In this document: positions 24,400 to 33,276 of the stretch, piece after piece
Position numbering within the stretch: position 1 is the first letter of the stretch
How the letters are laid out: every line of letters begins with the position of its first letter
Origin: Paenibacillus abyssi
Lineage (GTDB): Bacteria > Bacillota > Bacilli > Paenibacillales > Paenibacillaceae
Direction: 5' to 3'
DNA: 64,000 bases
Assembly: GCF_014640295.1 (NCBI RefSeq)
Contig: NZ_BMGR01000001.1
Location: 434,001-498,000 of the forward strand
Made by a program: the position numbers and the translations under genes
Notes under the pieces: model-generated
The model's database searches: none
The model's input: only the letters and a program-made list of their open reading frames with translations
Told to the model about the DNA's origin: nothing

Positions 24400-25080
24400 T
24401 CCCATCTCGTCAAAAAGAACAAGGAAAACCGCGACAATACCCCATCCAAAAGTGACCGTAAAGACGCACTCGTCATCGCAGACATGGTGAAAAACGGTTA
24501 CTACTCTCCTGTCCGATTCAACCCGGAAGCTTACGAGGAGCTGCGGATTCTCATGGCCAACCGCGACACGGTCGCCAAACGGCTTAACACCGCCGTGAAC
24601 CAAATTCACCGCTGGGTAGATATTGTGTTCCCAGAACTGCGGAACGTCTTTAAAATCCTCACCTGCACCAGTGCCATTGCCACGTTAAGGCTGTTTCCTC
24701 TCCCGAAGGAAATTAGCCGGTTAACGACGGAGCAAGTCATTGCCGGCTGGAAGCAATATGTGAAACGCCATGCGGGGGTGCATCGGGCCGAGCAGCTCAT
24801 TGCGCTGGCTAAACGCAGCGTTGGCGCCAAGCAGGCTTTGCACGCCTACAAGCTGCACTTAGCTCAACTGCTCGAAGAATACGACTTGGCGCAGCAAAGC
24901 AGCTTAAGCTGCTTTTACTCACCAGCTCATGCATTCGCAGGATGGACAAGAAGCACGGAGTATCGGGAGACGTTACGCAAAAGGGCTCGGACCCGTTCCG
25001 TTAGAAAAACCGACCTCCACCCCTTAGTTAGATGTGACGAAGGAATGAAAGGGCTTGGACCCGTTGAGACATGGGAGTGA
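24400..25080 (+). mobile_element. IS110-family transposase remnant
   Basis: From HLVKKNKENRDNTPSKSDRK through DALVIADMVKNGYYSPVRF to about LLEEYDLAQQS (near 24900) the protein matches the middle of IS110-type transposases, including the SDRKDA segment of the DEDD domain. The N-terminal catalytic part and the C-terminal transposase_20 domain are missing, and the frame runs into unrelated sequence. Two imperfect 15-base direct repeats (GGGCTCGGACCCGTT at 24983 and GGGCTTGGACCCGTT at 25051) lie in the tail. It abuts the istB relic. Confidence 0.7.
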
Positions 25081-25116
25081 AAAGCAAATGATAAAAAAGG
25101 AAAAAAGCTCAAATCA

Positions 25117-25719
25117 TTAGTCTGTAATCCATCCCACTTTTCTTGCCCAATCTTCACTCTCTTTTAGTCTTGCAAGGTAGTTCTTTGGACGTTCACCTTC
25201 TTTTGCAGCTCGTTCTCTCATGATTTCAGTTTGTTCTTCTATTGGAGGCAACCCGAGGTTCTCTCTTAATTCATTTACTTTTTCCAAGTTTTCGATAGGA
25301 TATGGGGACAATAAATTATTTTCGTCCCAATCAAATTGTGTGCCATATATTTGGGGTTTTCTTTCAAGTACACGAATCCTATCTTCTAAATAGGCTACTT
25401 CCTTAGATTCTACTTCATCTATATAATCTGGACTTTTTAGTAACGCTAAAATCTTCTTCATAAAAGGTGGATTACTAATTGAGTGCATAATAATAGTCCA
25501 TGCGGCAGCTGCAGACTCTTTACCAACTTTGCTTTTTGTCGGAAAACCAAATTCAGTGATAAGTTGGTCTAGCTTTTTTGAGTTGATAACATGTATTTCT
25601 TCCATTTCAGGATCATAACCATGAAAAAGAGTTCCTCTTTCTATTAATTCTCTTCTTTTTTGAAAATCAGCTTCCAACATTTCATTCAATTTTTTTTGAA
25701 TTTGTTTTTCGTCCAACAT
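25117..25719 (-). CDS. DUF6624 domain protein
   Basis: 200-residue protein. The central FGFPTKSKVGKESAAAAWTI, then MHSISNPPFMKKILALLK, YLEDRIRVLERKPQIYGTQF and LGLPPIEEQTEIMRER are the conserved core of DUF6624, a soluble bacterial family of unknown function. ATG 25719 is five bases after AAGGGG; a TTG five codons upstream is less likely. It lies alone between insertion-sequence relics on the opposite strand, in an accessory setting. The function is unknown. Confidence 0.8.
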   Translation of the reverse strand: MLDEKQIQKKLNEMLEADFQKRRELIERGTLFHGYDPEMEEIHVINSKKLDQLITEFGFPTKSKVGKESAAAAWTIIMHSISNPPFMKKILALLKSPDYIDEVESKEVAYLEDRIRVLERKPQIYGTQFDWDENNLLSPYPIENLEKVNELRENLGLPPIEEQTEIMRERAAKEGERPKNYLARLKESEDWARKVGWITD

Positions 25720-25933
25720 TTCATCCCCTTCCAAAACTAAAGTAAGGTCAACGTCACCGCTAATTTTATTCCACTGCCTTCTTGCATTATCCTGCCAGTT
25801 AGCTTAACCCTTATTTTACCACACCTCCATCCTTGTGACGTTTCATTATTTAGCTTGCGGGTTCCAGCACATCAGATCAGGCTTATGATAGTTCCACTTT
25901 GTCTTTCGCTTATTCCAAGTTACCAGTCTTGGG

Positions 25934-25997
25934 AATAGGATCACGTTCTTGTCAAGAACGTGATCCTATTAAAAAAAAGCCGCGATTAATGCGGCTT
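25934..25997. terminator. 37-base palindrome plus intrinsic terminator
   Basis: AATAGGATCACGTTCTTG (25934-25951) is repeated in perfect inverted form at 25953-25970 with a single base between. Directly after come eight A and a second hairpin (AAGCCGC/GCGGCTT, 25977-25983 and 25991-25997). Read on the minus strand the second hairpin is followed by a U run and is a good terminator. The long palindrome next to it would form a cruciform or a very stable RNA hairpin. Confidence 0.6.
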
Positions 25998-26104
25998 TAA
26001 AGGTTCGACTTCGCTCAAATATGTAATAGTTCCTTCAGGTTGCAATATATTAGGCCGAATTTCGGGACATCAAGATATACTTTATACTGAATAATGGGAT
26101 GACA

Positions 26105-26450
26105 ATTTATATCTATCGTGCTTCAGAAAATCCAGCATTTAACTTTGAGCAATTTATCGCTTGCCGTCTGAACAAGGGACTTCGGTGATATCCGATAGCC
26201 ACTTTTAATTGGATACTGAGGATTTGAAGTCTCTGCGGAAGGTTTTCGCTCTTCTGAGCTGCGGCATCCTCACGTGTAATGCCGTTTGGATGACGCTTGA
26301 CTTTCTTCATGACGGTCCACCGATCCCGTCGTTCACGGATATATGCATAGAGCTGGCATGCCTTTACCGCTTCCGGTCTTTTGCGAAAAAACCGAGTGCA
26401 TCCTTGAGAATTTCATTCGCGCGGCGCAACTCAACAATTTCACATCTAAA
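26105..26450 (-). mobile_element. IS3-family orfA/orfB remnant
   Basis: On the minus strand ELRRANEILKDALGFFAKDR near 26440-26380 is the typical end of an IS3 OrfA. It is followed by an OrfB piece (LYAYIRERRDRWTV, then KKVKRHPNGITREDAAAQKS) and, after a frameshift, KWLSDITEVPCSDGK, which belongs to the start of the integrase core. Several hundred bases of OrfB between and after these blocks are missing. It is a decayed insertion with no intact open frame. Confidence 0.65.
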
Positions 26451-26557
26451 ATAAGATGGAAAGGGCTTTCTAATTCGCATTTTTCATCTTCACAAATTCC
26501 ACAAAGTCCATTGTTACACTAAAAGTATCACTCAGTATTTGAAGGAGAATCAGTGAC

Positions 26558-28447
26558 ATGTGTGGATTTGTTGGATTGTATAATAAAAATCAAGTTCCGG
26601 TAAATGAAGAGGTCTTGCAGAAGATGACGGATATTGTTTACCATAGAGGGCCAGACGACGAAGGGACTTTTACCGATGGATACGTCGGACTTGGATTTCG
26701 AAGACTGAGTATCTTGGATATCGAACATGGCGCCCAACCACTTGCAAATGAAAGCCAAGATGTATGTCTTGTATTCAACGGCGAAATTTATAACTACCTG
26801 GAGCTGAAGGAGTGGTTGTTGACGAAAGGTCACATCTTTCATACCCGGTCGGATACCGAAGTTCTGCTTCGATTGTACGAAGAGGTTGGCATAGAGTGCG
26901 CGACTTATTTGAGAGGCATGTTTGGGTTTGCCATCTGGGATAAGAAAAATCAGCTATTTTTTGCTGCACGTGATCCGTTTGGTATAAAGCCTGTCTATTA
27001 CAGCACCACCCCTTATGGATTCATGGTCGCTTCTGAAATTAAATCTCTTCTCGCTTCCGGAAAAGTGGATCGTGAAGTCGATGAGCATTCTCTGTATCAT
27101 TATCTAACCTTCCAATACGTTCCTGAGCCAGCGACAATGTTTCAATCCATTAACAAGCTAAAAGCCGGTCATTACATGGTCATTCAGAACGACACCCTTT
27201 TTATTAAGTCCTACTATGATGTAAAATTCAACCCGAACGAAAACCGAAGCTTTTCTGATTTGGCAGAAGAAGCACGTTCTGTTCTAAATGATTCTGTAAA
27301 ACTTCATCGTGACTCTGACGCAGCCAGGGGTGCTTTTTTATCAAGCGGCATTGATTCCAGTAGTCTCGTGGGCATGCTACATCGGCTGGAGCCCACCAAG
27401 ACCTTCTCTGTTGGTTTTGACATGCAAGGTTACAGTGAATTGGAGGCTGCAAGAAAGATTGCAGATTATCTTGGTACGGAACACCACGAAATCAAGGTGA
27501 CTGCTCAGGAATACATGGATGTCTTGCCCTCTCTTATTTGGCATATGGATGAGCCTGTTGCCGATCCATCCGCTGTCGGCCTCTATTTTGTCTCCAAATT
27601 AGCCAGCCAACATGTTAAGGTTGTTTTCTCGGGCGAAGGTGCGGATGAATTTTTTGGCGGATACAATATCTATCACGAACCTCATTCCCTGCGTATGTTT
27701 CAAGCCTCGCCCATGATTCAAAAAATGGCGGGAGTTATGGCTAATCTCATGCCAACTGGTATGAAAGGTAAGAGTTTTTTGGAACGAGGCAGTATGCCAC
27801 TGGACAGACGCTTCTTTGGGAATGCGAAAATATTCATGGACTCAGAGAAAAAGAACGTTCTCTCAGAGGGTTGGAATAAGGATGGCATCCTCCCTACGCA
27901 CGAACTCCTTGCCCCTTTGTATCAGCAAGCCAAGCACTATGATGACGTGACTAAAATGCAGTACATCGACATTCATACCTGGCTCTGTGGTAATATCCTG
28001 ATGAAAGCTGATAAAATGTCGATGGCAAATTCGCTTGAGCTCCGTGTGCCTTTTGTCGATATCGAAGTGTTTAAATTCGCAGCCAGTATCCCTTCTAAAT
28101 ATAGGGTGACTCCCGATGCTACCAAAGTTTTGCTACGGGAGGCAATGAGGGATATCGTACCACCAGATGTACAATCCCGAAAAAAGCTTGGGTTTCCGGT
28201 GCCGACAAGAGTATGGTTGAAAAAAGAATGGTACACTTGGGCTAAAGAACTGATTAACTCCGCTAACGTTGATCGCTGGATAAACAAAACGTATGTGTTG
28301 CATTTACTTGAAATGCACAAAGAAGGCAAAGCAGATACAAGTCGGAAGTTATGGACCATTCTTGTGTTTATGATGTGGCATCAAATGTACATTGAAGATG
28401 CTTGTGTTGGTTCACTCTCTCCCCTAAAAAAAGCAGTGTCACATTGA
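26558..28447 (+). CDS. asnB: Glutamine-hydrolysing asparagine synthase
   Basis: 629-residue class II asparagine synthase. Met-Cys at the start gives the N-terminal nucleophile Cys2 (MCGFVGLYN) of the glutaminase domain, with RLSILDIEHGAQPL and NGEIYNYLEL. The synthase domain has the ATP-pyrophosphatase loop SSGIDSSSL near residues 263-271, and SGEGADEFFGGY and MSMANSLELRVPF downstream. Full length is normal. The enzyme makes Asn from Asp, ATP and Gln; B. subtilis has three such genes, including the sporulation-linked AsnO. GAAGGAG lies ten bases before the ATG. A strong hairpin follows the stop. Confidence 0.9.
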   Translation: MCGFVGLYNKNQVPVNEEVLQKMTDIVYHRGPDDEGTFTDGYVGLGFRRLSILDIEHGAQPLANESQDVCLVFNGEIYNYLELKEWLLTKGHIFHTRSDTEVLLRLYEEVGIECATYLRGMFGFAIWDKKNQLFFAARDPFGIKPVYYSTTPYGFMVASEIKSLLASGKVDREVDEHSLYHYLTFQYVPEPATMFQSINKLKAGHYMVIQNDTLFIKSYYDVKFNPNENRSFSDLAEEARSVLNDSVKLHRDSDAARGAFLSSGIDSSSLVGMLHRLEPTKTFSVGFDMQGYSELEAARKIADYLGTEHHEIKVTAQEYMDVLPSLIWHMDEPVADPSAVGLYFVSKLASQHVKVVFSGEGADEFFGGYNIYHEPHSLRMFQASPMIQKMAGVMANLMPTGMKGKSFLERGSMPLDRRFFGNAKIFMDSEKKNVLSEGWNKDGILPTHELLAPLYQQAKHYDDVTKMQYIDIHTWLCGNILMKADKMSMANSLELRVPFVDIEVFKFAASIPSKYRVTPDATKVLLREAMRDIVPPDVQSRKKLGFPVPTRVWLKKEWYTWAKELINSANVDRWINKTYVLHLLEMHKEGKADTSRKLWTILVFMMWHQMYIEDACVGSLSPLKKAVSH

Positions 28448-28453
28448 TTGATA

Positions 28454-28492
28454 AAGTCCAGGTCATGAAAAAGTTATTCATGACCTGGACTT
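28454..28492 (+). terminator. Hairpin after asnB
   Basis: AAGTCCAGGTCATGAA (28454-28469) pairs perfectly with the segment at 28477-28492 around a seven-base loop, six bases after the asnB stop. The sequence after it (GTATATAGAC) has no T run, so it may work as a stabilising or weakly terminating hairpin. Confidence 0.6.
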
Positions 28493-28530
28493 GTATATAG
28501 ACTTATTAGTAAATCACGCCAGCGGTATAG

Positions 28531-29328
28531 TTAACTTGTACTATAGTGACTCGGATAGATCATAGGTACAATAATATCCACATGTTTGGAGATTTTAATG
28601 AAATCTTGACCTATACCTTCGGCCGCGGGAACCGAAGCAGCATAACCAAAAATGTCTACGGAGACACAAATACCTAGTGGTTCAAGCTGCTCTCGGGAGT
28701 ATTTTATAAATCCGGTGATCACATCCACTCTGCTCTCATCAGTTTTCTGATAAATCAGGCTATCTGAGATGTTTTCAAACCCTTCCGGAAATCGAACGTA
28801 ATCAAATTGTATTTCTCAAAAACCTAGGTTTAGCTGCCTCTTTTGCAATGGCGATGTTGCCGATCCACTTTAAGGTATGGATTATCAAAGCTCTCCCCCG
28901 ATTATTCTTCCATAAGCTCCCGTCCTTGCGCTGGAAAGAAAGTTCTGGTTTTTTCTCTGAAAGCACACTGTCTTTAAAATTGGATACACATAGTGTTCAT
29001 TTAGACGCTCCATCAGGCGAGTGACATCTCGGATATTGTTTTGAACCGTCCCTAGCTGTAGTAATAATTTTCATCAGTTTTGAAGGTAATATAGCCAAAA
29101 TCATCTTTGATATCGATATCCATACCTATGTGAAGTGATGTAGATCCCCTTAATAAGAGGCGTTTGAGGCTGCGGATCTTTTTTGACAAAGATAGCTTCT
29201 CCTGGAGAAGTGATTGTCTGCTGCTTAGTTGTGAGCGCTAATACATTTTGTTATGATAAATTCGCTTCACTTGAATCACTTGTAAAAATACCATGGAGCA
29301 TCATGAGGATTGAGAAAATGACTTCCAT
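28531..29328 (-). pseudogene. Ruined putative glycoside hydrolase (DUF4015 type)
   Basis: A start with GAAGGAG and a hydrophobic N-terminus lies at ATG 29328 but stops within about 25 codons. Scattered pieces in different frames match the PF13200/DUF4015 family in order: LIKGIYITS, DIKDDFGYITFKTDENYYYS, FKDSVLSEKKPELSFQRKDG, IAIAKEAAK, FDYVRFPEGFENISDSLIYQ and VDVITGFIKYSREQLEPLG. The end is VDIIVPMIYPSHY and the last 60-70 residues are missing. At least four frameshifts or stops and one deletion are needed to explain it. Family members are secreted TIM-barrel proteins of unproven activity. Confidence 0.7.
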
Positions 29329-29521
29329 ATTTATAACTCCTTCACCTGATACAAAATAGGATAATATCAATTTCCTTTTTAATAATGTAGCTTCTTACTG
29401 CGGAAAGTAATACGATTATAAGAAGAGAACAACCCTACAGGCATTATACTTTCTTCACTTTTTCTTCAAAATCTACGGATAGAATAGATAGTAGGACATA
29501 TCTAATTTTGAGAGGTGCAAC

Positions 29522-30232
29522 ATGAAAGAGCAGCGTATTCTGATCGTTGATGATGAAGAACCAATGCGTGAACTTCTTATGCTGTATCTAAAAGCAGATG
29601 GGTATACAGCTGATGCAATCAGCAATAGCGAAGATGTGCTTTTGAAGATGCAACAAACATCGTATGATTTGGTCTTGTTGGATGTGATGATGCCGATTAT
29701 GGATGGCTTTGAAGTTTGTCGAGCCATTCGGGCTTCTTACACGACGCCTGTTATTATGATAACGGCGAGAGAACGTACGATCGACAAAGTTGAAGGTTTG
29801 CGCATAGGAGCAGATGATTATATAACTAAGCCATTTGAGCAGCAGGAGCTACTAGCTCGTATCGAGTCCATCTTTCGACGGGAACGTTTCCTACAAGACG
29901 ATAGACAGCTTAAAAAGCCAAATCAACTTCTTATCTATAAGGGACTGACGTTAAATTTAGCGACCCATCGGGCGATGGTTCATTCCAAAGAACTTGCATT
30001 GACCCCGAAGGAATATGCCATTTTGAAACTCTTCCTCTCTAATAAGGGAAGAATTTTTCATCGGGATGATATACTCGAATTAATATGGAAAACGGCCTAT
30101 GTCAATGACGATCGAACCGTCGATACGCATATAAAAAACTTACGAGAAAAGCTGTCTAAAGCAGGCCTTCCAGGGCAGGAAGTAATAAAAACAGTCTGGG
30201 GAACGGGATATATATGCCATGAGAGTTCTTAA
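29522..30232 (+). CDS. OmpR/PhoB-family response regulator
   Basis: 236 residues. The receiver domain has the acidic pair DDEE at residues 10-13, phosphoacceptor Asp in LVLLDVMMP and Lys in ITKPFE. The C-terminal winged helix (ALTPKEYAILKLFLSNKGR, then DRTVDTHIKNLREKL) binds DNA. ATG 29522 follows GAGAGGTGC. It overlaps the histidine kinase gene by 14 bases. In Firmicutes such pairs often sense envelope stress or antibiotics, but no target transporter lies next to it here. Confidence 0.9.
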   Translation: MKEQRILIVDDEEPMRELLMLYLKADGYTADAISNSEDVLLKMQQTSYDLVLLDVMMPIMDGFEVCRAIRASYTTPVIMITARERTIDKVEGLRIGADDYITKPFEQQELLARIESIFRRERFLQDDRQLKKPNQLLIYKGLTLNLATHRAMVHSKELALTPKEYAILKLFLSNKGRIFHRDDILELIWKTAYVNDDRTVDTHIKNLREKLSKAGLPGQEVIKTVWGTGYICHESS

Positions 30233-31625
30233 ATTGAATAGTATTGCAAGTAAGCTTGGGACGATGCTTGTCCTCATTTTTTTGGCCTTGATTTTATTGA
30301 TTGAAGGCGTGTTGTATGGTTTATTCATACGGTTTTATACAAACGACACGATTAGTTATTTGAACCAGCGGAGCCATAACTACGCTACGATACTAACCGA
30401 TCATTTCGATCCAGCAACGATGGAGCATGTGGTAAGCATGGAAAGTTCATCAAATAATCTCCTGTTGATCCTGGACGCTTCGGGAAATATTCTTCGAGGT
30501 TCCCAGGGGATCTCACAATTGTCCCTTGCATATCTGAATGACATTATTACTCATGGCAATGAAGGCCACGGGCCGGTGATCGCTTCAAACTGGAAAGAAG
30601 AAGATTACTTTGTCACAGAAGCCGATATCAGTTCGGACGGGCAAACTGTTGGTAAGGTGATTATGTTCAGCCCTACTTCTCCTATACGCAAAGCTGTGGC
30701 TACGCTGAATACAACCTTTATTGGTGTGGCTATTATAGGTTTGGTTATCAGCGCGGTCCTCATTTATCTAGTTTCCAATCGGATTGTCCAGCCTCTGTTG
30801 CGTATCATTCACATTACAAAACGGATTTCGGACGGTCACCATGACTGGGAGCTAACTCAGAAAGGGACCGATGAAATCGCGCAATTATCCAAAGCAGTAA
30901 ATCAAATGTCCCAAAACATTCAGTATTATAAGCAACAACGAAATCAGTTTTTAGCAGATATCTCACATGAATTAAGGACACCTTTAACATACATTAAAGG
31001 TTACTCTGAGCTCTTAAACAAAGACCAGATTCCAGACGATCAAGATCGAAATAAGTATCTTTCGTTATTGCATTCACAGAGCATACAGCTACAAAGACTG
31101 GTCCAAGATCTTTTTGACTTGGCCAACCTTGAACAGGGGTCCTTTACATTTGAATGTAAACGCATTTCTGTTGAAAAGGTCATTCTTAACGCTCTCGATT
31201 TAATGGCAGAACCTATACAGTCAGCAAGTATTAGCCTTACCTACTCTCCTTCGCCGGCCTCCATTTATGTTTGGGGTGATGAAAGACGGCTGCAGCAAGT
31301 TATCATTAATTTGCTTGAAAATGCTAAAAGGTACACAAACAAGGATGGAACGATTCATCTCGCAACTCACAATGAAAATAATCTTTGTTTCATAAAGGTT
31401 TCGGACACAGGCATTGGTATTCCGGCAAAAGATCTTCCTCATATCTGGGAGCGTTTGTATCGTGTTGACAAATCACGTTCAAGAGTAACAGGCGGTGCCG
31501 GCTTAGGGCTGGCTATTTGCAAAGAGATTATAACCTTACACAAAGGTGATATTAGTATTGATAGTGTTGAGGGCGTTGGAACAACATTTACAATTACTCT
31601 TCCTCCCTACTCTGCAGATTCGTAA
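30219..31625 (+). CDS. Sensor histidine kinase
   Basis: 468-residue HisKA-type kinase. Two membrane helices, about residues 12-35 and 163-185, flank an extracellular domain of about 125 residues, followed by HAMP. The H-box FLADISHELRTPLTYIKGYS carries the phosphorylated His near 252. ATPase motifs are NLLENAKRYT (N), VSDTGIGIP (G1) and GGAGLGLAI (G2). It is translationally coupled to the response regulator by overlap. The signal is unknown. Confidence 0.9.
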   Translation: MRVLKLNSIASKLGTMLVLIFLALILLIEGVLYGLFIRFYTNDTISYLNQRSHNYATILTDHFDPATMEHVVSMESSSNNLLLILDASGNILRGSQGISQLSLAYLNDIITHGNEGHGPVIASNWKEEDYFVTEADISSDGQTVGKVIMFSPTSPIRKAVATLNTTFIGVAIIGLVISAVLIYLVSNRIVQPLLRIIHITKRISDGHHDWELTQKGTDEIAQLSKAVNQMSQNIQYYKQQRNQFLADISHELRTPLTYIKGYSELLNKDQIPDDQDRNKYLSLLHSQSIQLQRLVQDLFDLANLEQGSFTFECKRISVEKVILNALDLMAEPIQSASISLTYSPSPASIYVWGDERRLQQVIINLLENAKRYTNKDGTIHLATHNENNLCFIKVSDTGIGIPAKDLPHIWERLYRVDKSRSRVTGGAGLGLAICKEIITLHKGDISIDSVEGVGTTFTITLPPYSADS

Positions 31626-31751
31626 TAAGCCGACTCTGTAAATTCAGGTTTGGACTCCATCTTCAGAATTGGTATTATTCTTATTATCCCGATTTTGTTT
31701 CTGTATAATGGTCAACGGGGACGAAAATCGGCTCTCTAGCTGCAATTATTG

Positions 31752-32046
31752 TTACGCAATAAGCGTGTTCGTCATTTCTTCTATCTTGTCAGCCAGCCGA
31801 TTGCGTTGGTCGACCAGAAGCTCTTTCCGTGTCACGAGCGTATCGTCGCCTTTTTGAAATAGGCTCACGTACTCAATCAACATTTCGACAGGAAGACCGA
31901 CGCTTTGCCGTATGCATTTGATAAACCAATTCACTTGATGTCTTCCTCCGTATAATCCCGTATACCGATTTTGTTCCGGTTTACGGGGGGAATTAAACCA
32001 ATGCGCTCGTAATAACGAAGCGTACTCTTTCCCCTATCAAATCCCG
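31752..32046 (-). pseudogene. MerR-family regulator remnant
   Basis: Two frames join into a MerR protein: STLRYYERIGLIPPVNRNK and IGIRDYTEEDIK, then after a one-base shift near 31931 WFIKCIRQSVGLPVEMLIEY and the dimerisation helix KGDDTLVTRKELLVDQ. The first helix of the DNA-binding domain is degraded into unrelated sequence and the C-terminus is cut at a stop at 31752. It lies directly downstream of the aldo/keto reductase gene, a common neighbour of such regulators, so this is likely its lost regulator. Confidence 0.65.
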
Positions 32047-32060
32047 AATCCCTGCGGTTA

Positions 32061-33041
32061 TCACAAAGCGCCGACAACCCGGTGGGGTACATATGGCTCC
32101 TCAAGCGACGCAATCTCTTCCGGCGTCAACTTGACTTCAAGCGCGGAGACCGCGCTCTCGAGATGCGATTCTTTCGTCGCACCGATGATGGGAGCGGTAA
32201 CTGGTTCCTTTTGCAACAGCCAGGAAAGCGCGACCTGCACGCGCGAGACTCCGCGCTGCTCGGCGATTGCGGCCACCTTCTCCACAATCAGGCGGTCCGC
32301 CTCGGCGAAAGCATCATATTTAGACTTCTGCACCTTATCGGTTTCGGAACGATGCGACGCCTCCGTCCCACCGCGCGTCAGGCGGCCGGATGCAAGCGGG
32401 CTGTACGGAATGACGCCGATCCCTTCCGCCTTGCAGAGAGGAATCATTTCGCGCTCTTCTTCCCGGTAGATGAGGTTATAATGATTCTGCATCGAAACGA
32501 ACCGCGTCCAGCCGTTATTCTCGGCCACATGCAACGCTTTCAGAAACTGCCAGGCAAACATGGCGGAGGCGCCGATATATCTCACCTTCCCCGCTTTCAC
32601 GACGTCATGGAGAGCCTCCATCGTTTCCTCGATCGGCGTATTGTAGTCCCATCGGTGAATTTGATACACATCCACGTAATCAGTCTCTAATCGCTTCAAG
32701 CTCTTGTCGATTTCGCTCAGGATCGCCTTACGGGAAAGCCCCGCCCCGTTCGGGCCTTCATGCATGCGGAAATGAACCTTGGTCGCGATGACTACTTCAT
32801 CGCGGTTCGCGAAATCCCGGAGCGCGCGTCCGACATATTCCTCGCTTGTTCCAGCCGAGTATACGTTTGCCGTATCGAAAAAGTTGATCCCAAGCTCGAG
32901 CGCTTTCTTGATCACTTCACGGCTTTGTTCTTCATTCTGTACCCATGGATGCGTCCAACGCGATGCATCACCGAATCCCATGCAGCCCAAACAAATCCTT
33001 GATACATCCAGACCGGTATTTCCTAGCTTCACATATTCCAT
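32061..33041 (-). CDS. Aldo/keto reductase, YajO/Tas-like
   Basis: 326-residue aldo/keto reductase. The tetrad residues lie in FFDTANVYSAGTSEE (Asp, Tyr), VVIATKVH (Lys) and YQIHRWD (His). NADPH binding is shown by ITAPIIGATKESHLESAVSAL near the end. The start is ATG 33041 (MEYVKLGNTGLDVS), since the family begins this way; AAGGAG lies about 11 bases upstream. Family enzymes reduce aldehydes and ketones. The enzyme looks complete although its neighbour regulator is broken. Confidence 0.85.
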   Translation of the reverse strand: MEYVKLGNTGLDVSRICLGCMGFGDASRWTHPWVQNEEQSREVIKKALELGINFFDTANVYSAGTSEEYVGRALRDFANRDEVVIATKVHFRMHEGPNGAGLSRKAILSEIDKSLKRLETDYVDVYQIHRWDYNTPIEETMEALHDVVKAGKVRYIGASAMFAWQFLKALHVAENNGWTRFVSMQNHYNLIYREEEREMIPLCKAEGIGVIPYSPLASGRLTRGGTEASHRSETDKVQKSKYDAFAEADRLIVEKVAAIAEQRGVSRVQVALSWLLQKEPVTAPIIGATKESHLESAVSALEVKLTPEEIASLEEPYVPHRVVGAL

Positions 33042-33202
33042 TGACCGATACACTCCTTCTTTATTGGACTAGGCCTCATCAATGATTCTACCGTCTGGAG
33101 TTAACTCCAAGTCAATACCTTGGAAAGGCAATTTCAATTACTTGTTGCACTCGCATTTACCGGGACCCAGTTGAATCTATAGCCCCATAACGCAGGAAAC
33201 CA

Positions 33203-33243
33203 AAAACAGTACCTCTAGTGTGCCCACTAGGGTACTGTTTTTT
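33203..33243. terminator. Bidirectional intrinsic terminator
   Basis: AAAACAGTAC and CTAGTG on the left pair with CACTAG and GTACTGTTTT on the right around a four-base loop, with T/A runs on both outer sides. It sits between two minus-strand genes and ends the upstream MFS transcript. Confidence 0.75.
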
Positions 33244-33276
33244 ATCAAGATTTTACCTCATTCCTTCATTTCCTAG

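Noticed and set aside
30219-31625. Link between the OmpR-type two-component pair and an antibiotic efflux system
   Set aside because: No ABC or other transporter gene adjoins the pair; the nearest exporter (33277) is on the opposite strand and separated by a reductase and relics.
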